Part shown: positions 25,919 through 35,020 of the stretch, piece by piece
Layout: each line of letters opens with the position of its first letter
Numbering within the stretch: the stretch's first letter is position 1
NCBI RefSeq assembly: GCF_003012935.1
Contig: NZ_PUDR01000001.1
Coordinates: 386,182 to 450,181, forward strand
DNA from: Pannonibacter carbonis
GTDB lineage: Bacteria > Pseudomonadota > Alphaproteobacteria > Rhizobiales > Stappiaceae
Length of the DNA: 64,000 bases
Reading direction: 5' to 3'
Notes under the pieces: generated by a model
Seen by the model: only the letters and a program-made list of their open reading frames with translations
What the model was told of the DNA's origin: nothing
Databases searched by the model: none
Program-made: the position numbers and the translations under genes

Positions 25919-26019
25919 GGCGGACCCCTTTCATGGGCGCAGGAAACCAGCCCCAAGGGTCGACGAACTTGTTTAAGATTGTCGTGAGAAACAGGGTTAA
26001 CGGGTAACCTCTTGCTGTC

Positions 26020-27204
26020 TCATTTGCCCCGGCGCGGGCGCTCGCCGACGTAAGTGGCGCGCGGGCGGATCTGCTCGGAAACCGTCATCTGTTCCAACGC
26101 GTGACCGATCCAGCCGACAATTCGACCGGCACAGAACAGGATCTTCGCCGCCTCAGCCGGCAGCCCGAGGGCCCTGCCAAGCAGTGCAAGCGCAAAGTCG
26201 ATGTTGGGCGCCGCGCCGAACAATTCCGCCGCCAGGGTGATCAAGGCAGGCGCCAATTCCAGGACAGGATTGTCCGGCAGGGCCCGACGTGCGTGCGCCA
26301 GCAGGCAGGTCGCGCGCGGATCCTCGCCACGGTAGACCATATGTCCGAACCCGGGGAGCGGATCCCCGCGTTGAAGCCGCTGCTGCAGCACCGGGGCAAT
26401 ATCGGCCGGATCGCGGATCTCGGCCAGCCACGCCGCGACCCGATCGGACGCGGCTCCATGGCGCGGGCCGCTGAAAGCCCCGACGCCCGACAGCAGCGCA
26501 GCATGGAGGGGGGCGCGGGTGGAGGCGGCACAGCGCACGGCGAAGGCGCTGGTGTTGAGTTCGTGATCCGCCGACAGGACCAGCGCTGCCCGGATCAGAT
26601 CTTCCGCCGCATCCCCTTGCAAGTCAAAGGCCGCGGCGATCTGCCGATGCAGCGGCTCGGCGCTCGGCACCGGCTGGCCGAGCAGCGCGGCCACGCCAAG
26701 CCGCAACAACGCCGCCCCCTTGACCGGCAGCAACGCCGGGGCCCGGGTATAGGCGGCCGGATCAAGCAGGGGATAGGCCGCAAGGGCCAGCATCAACCGC
26801 TCCAACGGTGCGCTGCCATCCGGCAGTGGCGGCAAGGCGGGCGGCGGCGGTGAGGCAAAGGGATCGCTGTCGCACGCCCACAGCAGGCCGGCGACGGCTT
26901 CGAGTGAGAAACTCTCCGCCAGATCCAGCGCCGAATGGCCCCGGTACCATGGCCCGTCTTCGGCGATAAGCGTCAGCCGCGTCTCAAGGACAGCGCCGCC
27001 GGTCAGAGACGTCGTCGCAGCTGGCTCAGGCCGGTCGCGCTGCGCCGCAAGCCCCCGGATGTCGGAGGCATCATAACGCTTCTGCTTGCCGGGACCGGGA
27101 ACGGACCGGATCAGGCCCCGGCTGACATAGGCATAGAGCGTGGCGGGCTGCACGCCGAGTTCGGCGGCAGCCTCGCGGGCGGAAAGATAGAGCGGAGCTG
27201 TCAT
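26020..27204 (-). CDS. Citrate synthase-like protein with N-terminal DNA-binding helix-turn-helix
   Basis: 394 aa from ATG 27204 (MTAPLYLSAREAA). Residues 5-52 read as a MerR/excisionase-type helix-turn-helix (SAREAAAELGVQPATLY, then SRGLI and KRYDASDI). Residues 75-390 are a citrate synthase domain retaining catalytic residues: His in SGPRHGAAS, His in GFGHMVYR and Asp in PNIDFAL. So it may be both an enzyme and a sensor or regulator. The palindrome at 27206-27226 directly before its start, and the divergent paralogue, suggest autoregulation and control of the neighbour. Reported as a family, not characterised to my knowledge. Confidence 0.82.
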   Translation of the reverse strand: MTAPLYLSAREAAAELGVQPATLYAYVSRGLIRSVPGPGKQKRYDASDIRGLAAQRDRPEPAATTSLTGGAVLETRLTLIAEDGPWYRGHSALDLAESFSLEAVAGLLWACDSDPFASPPPPALPPLPDGSAPLERLMLALAAYPLLDPAAYTRAPALLPVKGAALLRLGVAALLGQPVPSAEPLHRQIAAAFDLQGDAAEDLIRAALVLSADHELNTSAFAVRCAASTRAPLHAALLSGVGAFSGPRHGAASDRVAAWLAEIRDPADIAPVLQQRLQRGDPLPGFGHMVYRGEDPRATCLLAHARRALPDNPVLELAPALITLAAELFGAAPNIDFALALLGRALGLPAEAAKILFCAGRIVGWIGHALEQMTVSEQIRPRATYVGERPRRGK

Positions 27205-27205
27205 G

Positions 27206-27226
27206 TATTGATTGTATCTATCAATA
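27206..27226. promoter_or_regulatory. Operator candidate between the citrate synthase paralogues
   Basis: Palindrome TATTGAT-n7-ATCAATA (perfect 7-bp arms), one base before the start of the helix-turn-helix citrate synthase gene and 60 bp before the divergent paralogue. AT-rich in GC-rich surroundings. A likely binding site for the fused DNA-binding domain. Confidence 0.6.
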
Positions 27227-27286
27227 TTGACGATATCAACGCCGTGACGCGAAGCTTGGCCGGATTGCCAAACACAGGAGCGTCCC

Positions 27287-28402
27287 ATGACTGTCACATT
27301 CCCAGCCGACACCGCCACGCGTGCCATCCTTGCCCCGGGCCTTGAGGGCATTGTCGCCGCAGATACGATCCTGAGCGAAGTCGACGGCGCCAATGGCCGT
27401 TTGATCCTGCGGGGGCGCCACATCGAGGACCTTGCCGGTCACTTGACCTTCGAGGCGGCGCTGGAGTTTTTCTGGCGAGGACTGCTGCCGATGCAGCAGA
27501 CCCGGACGACTGCCGAGGCCCTCGCCACCGCCCGCCTGCAGGCCTTTGCCACCGCCGTCCCGGTGATGCGGGCAGCCGGACCCGGGCTCGGCATCTACGA
27601 GCGGATGCGACTGGGGCTTTCAGCGCTGTGCTGCGACGATGCCGCGGAAGATTCCTTCGCAATCACCGGCGCCCTGCCCGTGCTGCTGGCCGCTGCATCG
27701 CGGATCGGGACGGGCGAAGCCCCGATTGCACCAAGCCCGACGGTCGCAAGCGCGGAAGACCTGCTGCGCATGCTGACAGGCACAGCACCGACAGCACGCG
27801 CCATCGCCGCGATTGACCGCTACCTTGTCACCATCCTCGACCACGGCTTCAACGCCTCGACCTTCACCGCAAGGGTGATCGCGTCGACGGGGGCGGACAT
27901 GGGATCGGCTGTGCTGGGCGCCATGGGCGCGCTGAAAGGCCCGCTGCATGGCGGCGCGCCGGGACCGGTGCTCGACATGCTCGACGCCATCGGCACACCG
28001 GAACGGGCCGCCGGCTGGATTTCCGCCGCGCTTGCGAAGGGTGAACGCCTGATGGGCTTTGGTCACCGGATCTACCGGCAGCGGGATCCGCGCGCGGATG
28101 TGCTGAAGGCGGGACTGGCAACGCTTGAGGCGGCCGATGGCCGCGTGGCGCTGGCCGAGGTCGTTGAACTGGAGGCGGTGGCAGCCCTCGCCCGGCACAA
28201 GCCGAACCGGCCGCTCAACACCAATGTAGAGTTCTACACGGCCGTGCTGCTGGAAGCCGCGGGCATCGACCGCAGCCTGTTCACACCGCTGTTCGCCACG
28301 GGTCGTGTTGCCGGCTGGTGTGCCCATGTCGCCGAACAGCGGGCAACCGGCCGGCTGATCCGCCCTGGCTCGCGCTATGTGGGACCCATGCCGGCGGCCT
28401 GA
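27287..28402 (+). CDS. Citrate synthase / 2-methylcitrate synthase-like paralogue
   Basis: 371 aa single-domain citrate synthase fold. Catalytic His residues are present in KGPLHGGAP (near residue 225) and GFGHRIYRQRDPRA (near 258), and the substrate Arg in the latter. The catalytic Asp found in most synthases (NVDFYSG) is replaced by Glu (NVEFYTA), which may alter rate or reaction. It is divergent from the helix-turn-helix paralogue and ends at a bidirectional terminator. Reaction (citrate, methylcitrate or another acyl-CoA/oxoacid condensation) is undetermined; it is unlikely to be the main TCA enzyme given the substitution. Confidence 0.82.
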   Translation: MTVTFPADTATRAILAPGLEGIVAADTILSEVDGANGRLILRGRHIEDLAGHLTFEAALEFFWRGLLPMQQTRTTAEALATARLQAFATAVPVMRAAGPGLGIYERMRLGLSALCCDDAAEDSFAITGALPVLLAAASRIGTGEAPIAPSPTVASAEDLLRMLTGTAPTARAIAAIDRYLVTILDHGFNASTFTARVIASTGADMGSAVLGAMGALKGPLHGGAPGPVLDMLDAIGTPERAAGWISAALAKGERLMGFGHRIYRQRDPRADVLKAGLATLEAADGRVALAEVVELEAVAALARHKPNRPLNTNVEFYTAVLLEAAGIDRSLFTPLFATGRVAGWCAHVAEQRATGRLIRPGSRYVGPMPAA

Positions 28403-28415
28403 GAGTTTGAAAGCA

Positions 28416-28447
28416 GCAAAGGCCGGCTCCAGAGAACCGGCCTTTGC
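28416..28447. terminator. Bidirectional terminator between convergent genes
   Basis: Perfect 11-bp arms GCAAAGGCCGG/CCGGCCTTTGC around a 10-nt loop, between the citrate synthase paralogue and dctM. T-tracts are short (three) on either side, so efficiency may be modest. Confidence 0.65.
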
Positions 28448-28464
28448 ATGTGTCATGTCTTCGC

Positions 28465-29868
28465 TTACTTGTTCAGGATCAGTTCCGGGCCCATCAGCGT
28501 GTAGGGCAGCCAGGTCGACAGGGCCGGAACATAGGTCACCAGGATCAGGAACAGGAACAGGATCGCCACGAAGGGCATGGACGCCCGCACGACCTGAATC
28601 AGGCTCATCCCCGTTATGCCCGATGTGACGAACAGGTTGAGACCGATCGGCGGTGTGATCATGCCGATTTCCATGTTCACGACCATCATGATGCCAAGGT
28701 GGATCGGATCGACGCCGAGCGCCATGCCAATCGGGAACACCACCGGAGCGACGATCAGCAAAAGGCCTGACGGCTCCATGAACTGGCCGCCGATCAGCAG
28801 GATGATGTTGACGGCGATCAGGAAGGTGAACCAGTTGAAGCCGGCGTCCACCATTACATCGGTCAGGACCTGCGGAATGCGCTCGGATGTCAGCACATGC
28901 GCGAAAAGCAGGGCATTGACGATGATGAACATCAGCATGATCGTCGTACGTCCGGCGTCAACCAGCACCTTTCGCGTCTCGGCATGGAAGAAACCAGGCA
29001 CGAAGTTTGCTACGGTCAGCCACAGGTTCCGCGCGATGGCCGCGCCGATGGGTTCTCCGGGCTTGCGCATGGGCACGCCCTTGAGCGGCCCCATGTCGCG
29101 GTAGATGAAGACAGCGATGAAGAATGCATAGACGGCGGCGACGGCAGCAGCTTCCGTCGGCGTGAAGACGCCGCCATAGATGCCACCCAGGATAATGCCG
29201 ATGAGCAGCAATCCGAAGCCGGCCTCGCCACCAGCCGACAAGATTTCCTTCACACCGGCAAAAGCCTGCTTCGGCATGCCCTTGATTCGGGCATTCACAT
29301 AGATCGCGGTCATCAGCATGAGGCCGGCGACCAGGCCCGGGATGACACCGGCCAGGAACATGCGCCCAACCGAGACATCCGTTGCGGCCGCATAGACGAC
29401 CATGACGATCGACGGCGGAATGAGAATTCCGAGCGTACCGGCATTTGCAATGACACCGGCCGCAAATTCCTTCGTGTAGCCAACCTCGCGCATGCCGGCG
29501 ATGGCGATGGTGCCGATGGCAACCACGGTCGCCGGCGACGAGCCGGACAGGGCAGCGAAGAGCATGCAGGAAAACACGGCGGCAATGGCCATGCCGCCAC
29601 GCATGTGGCCGACGCAGGCAATGGCAAAGCGGATGATGCGCCGTGCCACGCCGCCCGTCGACATGAAGCCCGACGCCAGAATGAAGAAGGGAATGGCCAG
29701 CAGCGTGTAGTTCTGAGAGGCCGTGAACAGTTGCAGGGCAACCGACGACACGGAATCATTCGAGAACAGCGCGATGGTGAGCACGCTGGACAGGCCCAGA
29801 GAAATGGCAATCGGCACTCCGAGGAACAGGAGCCCGAGCACCATGATAAAGAGAATGGCAGCTTCCAT
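28465..29868 (-). CDS. dctM: C4-dicarboxylate TRAP transporter large permease
   Basis: 467 aa, about 12 membrane helices plus a hydrophilic insert near residues 240-300 (PLKGVPMRKPGEPIG), longer than the DctM at 9 kb. Typical DctM stretches include FTASQNYTLLAIPFFILASGF (start shown) and IPPSIVMVVYAAATDVSVG. Third gene of dctP-dctQ-dctM; 11 bp after the small permease. With the sigma-54 promoter and dctBD upstream, the substrate is most likely succinate, malate or fumarate. Confidence 0.92.
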   Translation of the reverse strand: MEAAILFIMVLGLLFLGVPIAISLGLSSVLTIALFSNDSVSSVALQLFTASQNYTLLAIPFFILASGFMSTGGVARRIIRFAIACVGHMRGGMAIAAVFSCMLFAALSGSSPATVVAIGTIAIAGMREVGYTKEFAAGVIANAGTLGILIPPSIVMVVYAAATDVSVGRMFLAGVIPGLVAGLMLMTAIYVNARIKGMPKQAFAGVKEILSAGGEAGFGLLLIGIILGGIYGGVFTPTEAAAVAAVYAFFIAVFIYRDMGPLKGVPMRKPGEPIGAAIARNLWLTVANFVPGFFHAETRKVLVDAGRTTIMLMFIIVNALLFAHVLTSERIPQVLTDVMVDAGFNWFTFLIAVNIILLIGGQFMEPSGLLLIVAPVVFPIGMALGVDPIHLGIMMVVNMEIGMITPPIGLNLFVTSGITGMSLIQVVRASMPFVAILFLFLILVTYVPALSTWLPYTLMGPELILNK

Positions 29869-29879
29869 GGTGGTGACCC

Positions 29880-30500
29880 TCAGTCCTTCAGGACGTCCTT
29901 GTTCTCGGCGACGAGGTCTTCAGCCTCATGCGACGCGATCATGATCTCGCGTTGACCGGTGATGATCTGCCAGGCCGCCTGGAAACAGCGGAAGGCAAGC
30001 AGGGCAAGTCCAACCGGCAGGATCAGATAGGCGATCCAGCGCTGCACGCGCTCTTTGGTGCCGAAGGTCTCCTGGATGAATTCGGGGTAACGCAGGTCGT
30101 CAAGGCCAATGCCGACCTTGTACATCTTGGACCAGTAGTCGAGGGCACCGCCACGGGCACTGATCCCGAAGAACTGCAGCCAGTCTGCAGACAGGAGGAT
30201 CACGGCGTAAGCCGCACCGCACAGGGCCCCGAAGACGGCAAGCATGCGAAAGACCGGCTTCGGGAACAGGCGGATGATGGCATCAACGCCCAGGTGCGAT
30301 CCAATCTTTACCCCGTAGCTCATGCCGAACAGGATAAGCCAGGCGAAGAGGATGCGGGTGAACTCCAGCGCCCCGGTCCAGCCGGAGTTGAAGCCATATC
30401 GGGCGACCACCTGCGTGAAGGTGACAATGGTCATCGCCGCCATGAGAAAGGCGATCACCCCCTCCTCGAAGCGGGTAACCAGGGAATCGAGACGTTGCAT
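29880..30500 (-). CDS. dctQ: C4-dicarboxylate TRAP transporter small permease
   Basis: 206 aa from ATG 30500 (MQRLDSLV); an in-frame ATG eight codons earlier is possible but has no better ribosome site. Four predicted membrane helices, with the DctQ-typical FTQVVARYGFNSGWTGALEFTRI region (abridged here) in the first half and a long loop before the last helix (LDDLRYPEFIQETFG). Encoded between the binding protein (103 bp away) and dctM. Confidence 0.88.
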   Translation of the reverse strand: MQRLDSLVTRFEEGVIAFLMAAMTIVTFTQVVARYGFNSGWTGALEFTRILFAWLILFGMSYGVKIGSHLGVDAIIRLFPKPVFRMLAVFGALCGAAYAVILLSADWLQFFGISARGGALDYWSKMYKVGIGLDDLRYPEFIQETFGTKERVQRWIAYLILPVGLALLAFRCFQAAWQIITGQREIMIASHEAEDLVAENKDVLKD

Positions 30501-30603
30501 GGACGTGCCCCCAGGATAAAACATCCCCGCCCCGGCGGCGCGATGCCACCGGGTGACCGGAGAGGCGTACCCCTCCGGTGCGCGAGACTGTCGGCTTGTG
30601 TGC

Positions 30604-31605
30604 TTAGCTGCCGCTGTTGGCAGAAACCGCGGCGTTGATCAGGTCAGCACCGATGTCGCCTTCGAACTTGGTCCAGACCGGCTTCATCGCTTCGACCCAG
30701 GCCTGGCGCTGTTCCGGTGTCAGTTCACGAAGAACAGTACCGGTCGCCTTGATCCGCTCGCGGTTCTCAGCCTCGATCCGGGCCACGCTGGCGTTGGCTT
30801 CGACCGTGACTTCATCGACGATCTTCAGGAACTGTTCCTTGACGTCCGGCTGCAGGCTGTTCAGCCACTCATCCGACGTGACCAGCAGATAGGCCAGGAG
30901 CTGGTGGTTGGTCTCGGTGATACCGTCCTGCACTTCGAAGAACTTCTGGGTGTAAATGTTGGACCAGGTGTTTTCCTGACCGTCGACAACGCCGGTCTGC
31001 AGCGCGCCATAGACTTCCTTGAAGGCGAGCTTCTGGGCATTGCCGCCCATGGCGGAGATCATGGCTTCGGCGACATCCGAAGTCTGGATGCGGAACTTGA
31101 GGCCGTTGGCATCGGAGGGCAGTTGCAACGGCTTCTTGGCTGAAAACTGCTTCAGGCCAGCGTTCCAGTAGCCGAGGCCGAGGAAACCAACATCGGTCAT
31201 CGAGGTCAGCAGGCCCTTGCCGGCATCGCTGACAAAGAACCGGTCCACCGAAGCCGTGTCCTTGAACAGGAACGGCAGGTCGAAAAGGCGGTACTTCAGC
31301 GTATAGGCTTCAAACTTGGCCAGCGAGGGCGCTGCCAGCTGAACGTCGCCAAGCAGCAGGGCTTCCATCACCTTGTCGTCGTCAAACAGCTGCGAGTTCG
31401 GGAACACCTGCATGCAGGCCTTGCCGTTCATCTCGTCGTTGATGCGCTTGGCCAGAAGCTCGGCTGCCTCGCCCTTGGGATGACCTGTGGCGGCCACAAC
31501 GTGGCTGAACTTGATGACCACTTCACCCGGCTGGCAATCATTCGCCAGAGCCGGGGTGGCAAGCATCACCGTGGCCGCAGCAGCAGCCAGCAACATTTTC
31601 TTCAT
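30604..31605 (-). CDS. dctP: C4-dicarboxylate TRAP transporter periplasmic binding protein
   Basis: 333 aa from ATG 31605, 6 bases after GGGAGGA. Signal peptide MKKMLLAAAAATVML... with cleavage likely after PALA. DctP family features: IKFSHVVAATGHPKGEAA at the mature N-terminus and the carboxylate-binding Arg in LKFRIQTSDV near residue 170. It delivers the dicarboxylate to DctQM. First gene of the operon, behind a sigma-54 promoter with two activator sites. Two adjacent activator genes (dctBD) precede it on the same strand. Confidence 0.93.
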   Translation of the reverse strand: MKKMLLAAAAATVMLATPALANDCQPGEVVIKFSHVVAATGHPKGEAAELLAKRINDEMNGKACMQVFPNSQLFDDDKVMEALLLGDVQLAAPSLAKFEAYTLKYRLFDLPFLFKDTASVDRFFVSDAGKGLLTSMTDVGFLGLGYWNAGLKQFSAKKPLQLPSDANGLKFRIQTSDVAEAMISAMGGNAQKLAFKEVYGALQTGVVDGQENTWSNIYTQKFFEVQDGITETNHQLLAYLLVTSDEWLNSLQPDVKEQFLKIVDEVTVEANASVARIEAENRERIKATGTVLRELTPEQRQAWVEAMKPVWTKFEGDIGADLINAAVSANSGS

Positions 31606-31661
31606 GGGTGTCCTCCCAGACAAATCTTCAGGGCCAAACTGTCGCGTTCGGCAACCGCTTG

Positions 31662-31680
31662 TTAGCAATGGTCGTGCCAA
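31662..31680 (-). promoter_or_regulatory. Sigma-54 promoter of dctPQM
   Basis: Minus strand reads TTGGCACG-ACCA-TTGCTA, matching the -24/-12 consensus TGGCACG-n4-TTGCW at every position. Transcription should begin near 31653, about 48 nt before the dctP start. It requires an activator such as DctD, encoded immediately upstream. Confidence 0.9.
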
Positions 31681-31760
31681 CCAGATGGCAATAGGTCAAG
31701 ACATTGAAATCAATCACTTAAAAATTCACCATCACGAACTTCCGCATCAACCCTGCATCG

Positions 31761-31815
31761 CATGTGTCGGACCCGACACATGTGTGTACCCGCAAATGGG
31801 TCGAACTCGACACAT
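31761..31815. promoter_or_regulatory. Two DctD upstream activator sites
   Basis: 31761-31782 is a perfect 22-bp palindrome (CATGTGTCGG-AC-CCGACACATG). 31796-31815 is a weaker second copy (ATGGGTCGAA/CTCGACACAT). Their centres are 34 bp apart and they lie about 80-150 bp upstream of the sigma-54 promoter, just past the dctD stop. Tandem strong and weak sites are the known layout for DctD at dct promoters. Confidence 0.8.
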
Positions 31816-31828
31816 CGAGCGATCAGGC

Positions 31829-33163
<1,335 letters not shown>

Positions 33164-33166
33164 GTC

Positions 33167-34969
33167 CTACTCCGCCGCCCGGCTGACTGGTTCTGCGAGC
33201 GGCAAGCTCATACGGAAGCAGGCACCGCCCTCCGCCCGGTTCGAGGCGACAAGGCTGCCGGAAAAGTCGTGAACGATCTTGTAGGCGATGGAAAGGCCGA
33301 GGCCCAGCCCCTCCCCGACCGGTTTGGTCGTGAAAAACGGGTCGAAAATCTGGTCCATGACCGCCTCAGGAATGCCTGGTCCATTGTCGAGCACGTCGAG
33401 CAAGACCGCATCCTCGACCGTCAGGCGGATCTCGACCTCAGGATCCGGCCGGCCCTCGACGGCGTCCAGTGCATTGCTCAGAAGGTTCACCACCACCTGC
33501 TCCAGCCGGATGCGGCCTCCTGCGACACGAACATCATGCTCCGGTCGGATGAGCCGCAGCGGCACGCCGTTGCGTTTGGCCTGCGGCATCACCAGAAGCA
33601 GGGCTTCTTCCACGACCTGGCACAGGGACACGATCTGCACCTCCGTGCCGGCACGGCGGGTGAACCCTTTCAAGGTGCGGGCGATTTCGGCCATGCGATG
33701 GACCATCGCCGTTATGCGGGCGAGATTATCCTGCGCCTTGTCCGCCTGTCCCCTCGCAATCAGCATGCCGGCATTTTCAGCGTGCGTAGAGATGACAGCC
33801 AGCGGCTGGTTGAATTCATGGCTGAGCGCAGCCGACATCTGCCCGAGCGTCGCCAGCTTCGCTGCCTGGACAAGACCAGCCTGGGTGCGGCGCAGGTCCT
33901 CTTCCGCCTGCTGCCTCTCATGCACCTCATCGGCCAGAAGCGCATTTGCGCGGGTCAATTCCCGGGTTCGGCTCTGGACCCTGCGTTCAAGCCACAACGC
34001 CGCCGCACGGTTGCTGCGCAGGCGACGTGCCATCGCGTCCTGCCGTTCGAACACCGACCACACCACACCGCCCGCGATAATGGACACCAGAAAGGCGATC
34101 AGCATGGCATTGGCAGTCTGCGTTTCGGCTTCCGCCGTATCGGCGAGCAGATAGACGCGCCAGCCGAGGATCGGCAGATCTTCACCCAGGGCGACATAGG
34201 GACGCCCGATGCCGGCACCGGGACCACGGACGAGAAGATACTCTCCGGCCAGCCCGCCTGGCTCGAGCCCAAAGAGGAACGAGGCACCGCGCCGGTCATC
34301 CCTTGGCTGGTAGGACAGCCCGCGCCAGGCAGCAACATTCGAGGCAACGATCTGCCCGCCGGCATCAACAGCGATCAACGCATCCAGACTGAGCGCCCAG
34401 GCGCGCTCGATATCCTCCAGACTGACCCGGACCGCGACGACGCCAACCAGGCCCTTTTCGCTACGAACGCCGGAAGCGAAAATATAACTGCCGGCATTCC
34501 TGTCCTGCCCGCCCAGGACCTCCCGGCCAAGTTGACCTGACATCGCGGCCGCGAAGGCATGGCGAATGTCAGGGGGCGCAGGGGCGGGAAGCCCGTCCGG
34601 CGGTGGGCTGACGGCGACCGGCTGGCCGGCAGCATCGAGAAACCAGACTTCTCGCGCACTGGACATGGCTGCCGCGATGGCTGCGATCCGGTCCCCCTCC
34701 GCACGGCTGCCGGTTTCGATGATGCGGGCAATGTCCGGGCGGCGGGCCAGGAGCGGTGTCATCAGCCGGTACTTGTCCAGCAAACTTTCCAGCGCTCCGG
34801 CCTGGACGGCAAGCGCTGCCTGCTTGCGCAGTTTCAGATCACCGAGAAAAACACGCAGGCTGGCGACACCTGTCAGCCAGACAACAAAAAACGCCACCAG
34901 ACAAAGTCCGGCAACGATGGCAATCCGTTGGCGCGGCCCCCGGCGCCGTCTCATGAAACGCTGCGTCAT
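33167..34969 (-). CDS. dctB: C4-dicarboxylate sensor histidine kinase
   Basis: 600 aa. Two membrane helices (about 17-38 and 285-305) bracket a periplasmic double-PAS-like sensor domain with the FYI-type RREVWFLDAAG and YIFASGV segments. A coiled coil follows (330-375), then HisKA with SHEFNQPLAVI (His near 392) and HATPase with NALDAVEG and DNGPGIPE. It senses succinate-type acids and phosphorylates DctD. Its gene precedes dctD by 3 bp, so one transcript is likely. Confidence 0.93.
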   Translation of the reverse strand: MTQRFMRRRRGPRQRIAIVAGLCLVAFFVVWLTGVASLRVFLGDLKLRKQAALAVQAGALESLLDKYRLMTPLLARRPDIARIIETGSRAEGDRIAAIAAAMSSAREVWFLDAAGQPVAVSPPPDGLPAPAPPDIRHAFAAAMSGQLGREVLGGQDRNAGSYIFASGVRSEKGLVGVVAVRVSLEDIERAWALSLDALIAVDAGGQIVASNVAAWRGLSYQPRDDRRGASFLFGLEPGGLAGEYLLVRGPGAGIGRPYVALGEDLPILGWRVYLLADTAEAETQTANAMLIAFLVSIIAGGVVWSVFERQDAMARRLRSNRAAALWLERRVQSRTRELTRANALLADEVHERQQAEEDLRRTQAGLVQAAKLATLGQMSAALSHEFNQPLAVISTHAENAGMLIARGQADKAQDNLARITAMVHRMAEIARTLKGFTRRAGTEVQIVSLCQVVEEALLLVMPQAKRNGVPLRLIRPEHDVRVAGGRIRLEQVVVNLLSNALDAVEGRPDPEVEIRLTVEDAVLLDVLDNGPGIPEAVMDQIFDPFFTTKPVGEGLGLGLSIAYKIVHDFSGSLVASNRAEGGACFRMSLPLAEPVSRAAE

Positions 34970-34978
34970 GACCGGACA

Positions 34979-35013
34979 CTAGAGCATTTTCCCGAAAGAC
35001 CGAAGGGCTCTAG
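34979..35013. repeat. CTAGAGC-type hairpin repeat fragment
   Basis: Perfect 7-bp arms CTAGAGC (34979-34985) and GCTCTAG (35007-35013) around a 21-nt interior containing ATTTTCCCGAAAG. Sequences starting AGAGCATTTTCCCGAAA are common intergenic repeats in Hyphomicrobiales. It lies between the GMC stop and the dctB start; it may also weaken read-through. Confidence 0.5.
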
Positions 35014-35020
35014 CAGGCTG

